Below, in pieces: positions 6,944 to 7,469 of a DNA stretch of 7,469 bases; position 1 is the stretch's first letter; the number at the start of each line of letters is the position of its first letter. The stretch spans positions 1 through 7,469 of the forward strand of contig JAGDMJ010000153.1 of the NCBI GenBank assembly GCA_017860555.1, in the 5' to 3' direction. The DNA comes from Bacteroidota bacterium (GTDB lineage: Bacteria > Bacteroidota > Ignavibacteria > UBA10030 > UBA6906). The translations under genes and the position numbers were made by a program. A model generated the notes under the pieces. The model was not told the origin of the DNA. It ran no database searches and was given only the letters and a program-made list of their open reading frames with translations.

Positions 6944-7285
6944 ATGATTCTTCTGAACGCCATGTTGATCGGTCTTTTCCTCAGTATTGCACTGTCGTTA
7001 TTGAGCGGAAGCGTCTACCTCCTGGTCAAGGAGAAGAAGGGCAGGCACCTCTCAGGGCAAGGCAAGAAAGGGCAGCGCAGCTATATGGAGGTTTGGCAAT
7101 GCCCGAATTGCAATCGCCTGAGCAGGATAGCCAGGCGCTGCAAATGGTGCATGAAAGAGATACCGGGCATCCCGAAGTTTCTCACGGTACCGGAGCGCGA
7201 GTACACAGGCCAGGTGCTTCTTCCGCGCCCTGAGCCGCGGCGAAATCCTCCGCATGACCCGCACTTGCCTGGCATTCACCCATAG
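6944..7285 (+). CDS. Small membrane-anchored zinc-ribbon protein, function unknown
   Basis: 113 residues from the ATG at 6944, ending at TAG 7283-7285. A single N-terminal hydrophobic segment (about 3-28) is followed by a strongly basic linker (KEKKGRHLSGQGKKGQR). A zinc-ribbon-like core then has two CxxC knuckles, CPNC (Cys53, Cys56) and CKWC (Cys66, Cys69), spaced nine residues apart. The tail is rich in proline, arginine and histidine. With the basic linker after the segment, the zinc site is predicted on the cytoplasmic side. I do not recognise a named family. The start has an unusual G-rich leader (GGTGGGGGGGTGGGAG) running straight into the ATG; a GTG at 6929 or the ATG at 6962 are alternatives. 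The paired knuckles and stop position make it a credible gene although it is short. Confidence 0.72.
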   Translation: MILLNAMLIGLFLSIALSLLSGSVYLLVKEKKGRHLSGQGKKGQRSYMEVWQCPNCNRLSRIARRCKWCMKEIPGIPKFLTVPEREYTGQVLLPRPEPRRNPPHDPHLPGIHP

Positions 7286-7293
7286 AATGCCAG
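7269..7293. repeat. Nine-base-arm hairpin across a stop codon
   Basis: CTGGCATTC (7269-7277) and GAATGCCAG (7285-7293) are perfect inverted arms around the 7-base loop ACCCATA. The hairpin spans the TAG stop of the zinc-ribbon gene and abuts the larger hairpin that begins at 7293. No T tract follows, so it may aid termination or mRNA stability rather than act as a classic intrinsic terminator. Confidence 0.5.
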
Positions 7294-7331
7294 TGCCGTT
7301 TAAACGCCTTATGCATGCGTTCAAACGGCAC
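7293..7331. terminator. Strong 15-base-arm hairpin between convergent genes, possible terminator
   Basis: Arms 7293-7307 and 7317-7331 pair over 15 positions with a single A-C mismatch around a 9-base loop (CTTATGCAT). The arms carry GTGCCGTTT and AAACGGCAC. The element lies between the convergent zinc-ribbon gene and the GlsB-like gene, as a bidirectional terminator would, but no U tract follows on either strand. A dispersed intergenic repeat unit is the main alternative. Confidence 0.5.
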
Positions 7332-7370
7332 GTGCGGCAAATCTCGATCCCGGCGGGTGCTTGACGCCTT

Positions 7371-7469
7371 CTACAGAACACGCCTCCTTCCGGCAATTGC
7401 CCGATAGATCGCAAGCAGAACGACGGATCCAATAACAGCTCCGATGAAGCCTGCCGTTTCGCCCGGCCC
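7371..7469 (-). CDS. GlsB/YeaQ/YmgE-family stress-response membrane protein (5' partial)
   Basis: In minus sense the frame is open from the right edge to TAG at 7373-7371, giving the last 32 residues. They contain GETAGFIGAVIGSVVLLAIY and end in a basic tail, GRRRVL. The glycine-spaced helix GFIGAVIG..LLAIYR is the typical final transmembrane segment of the small (about 80-90 residue) transglycosylase-associated GlsB/YeaQ/YmgE family. These are inner-membrane proteins linked to envelope or general stress. The first part lies beyond the window. The identification rests on one short helix, so it is probable rather than certain. Confidence 0.7.
   Translation of the reverse strand, partial: GPGETAGFIGAVIGSVVLLAIYRAIAGRRRVL

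Noticed and set aside
7328..7335. GCACGTGC palindrome as a regulator site
   Set aside because: Eight-base palindromes are common, and this one overlaps the arm of the larger hairpin, which explains it better.
1..7469. CRISPR array, tRNA, rRNA, insertion sequence or toxin-antitoxin pair
   Set aside because: No regularly spaced repeats, cloverleaf with CCA-like end, transposase motifs or small paired genes were seen on either strand.

Overview
The window is about 7.5 kb of moderately GC-rich (mid-50s % by eye) bacterial chromosome, with densely packed protein genes and short intergenic gaps. I saw no rRNA, tRNA, CRISPR array, transposase or phage gene. Exported and membrane proteins, Shine-Dalgarno-type starts and a NodU-type carbamoyltransferase fit a free-living Gram-negative-like bacterium. 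The phylum cannot be fixed from the sequence alone; it could be a member of the FCB group, Acidobacteriota or a similar environmental lineage.

Layout. Bases 2-1291 (+) hold the C-terminal part of a polytopic membrane protein that looks like a sugar or polyprenol-sugar glycosyltransferase-type protein, cut by the left edge. Bases 1505-2383 (+) encode a tandem PhnB-like (VOC superfamily) protein. Bases 2586-3452 (+) encode a CPBP (CAAX/Abi) intramembrane protease with an unusual active-site motif. These three face a minus-strand block, with a candidate bidirectional hairpin terminator between the two directions. The minus-strand block, in transcription order, is a NodU/TobZ-family carbamoyltransferase (6732-4915), an SxtJ-family membrane protein overlapping its end (4922-4518), and an exported two-domain rhodanese (4425-3511). 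Diverging from the carbamoyltransferase is a small membrane-anchored zinc-ribbon protein (6944-7285, +). After two adjacent hairpins, the right edge cuts a minus-strand gene whose last 32 residues match the GlsB/YeaQ/YmgE stress-membrane-protein family.

Functional view. The clearest unit is the carbamoyltransferase plus SxtJ pair, which are translationally coupled. By family knowledge the first transfers a carbamoyl group from carbamoyl phosphate to a hydroxyl of a sugar or secondary metabolite, and the second is a small membrane partner of unknown role. The substrate is not encoded nearby. The other genes look like ordinary accessory or housekeeping genes. I did not find a convincing wholly new system. 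The points most worth a second look are the coupled carbamoyltransferase/SxtJ pair, the Arg-to-Asn change in the CPBP motif, the palindrome and G-run in front of the zinc-ribbon gene, and the double hairpin at 7269-7331.
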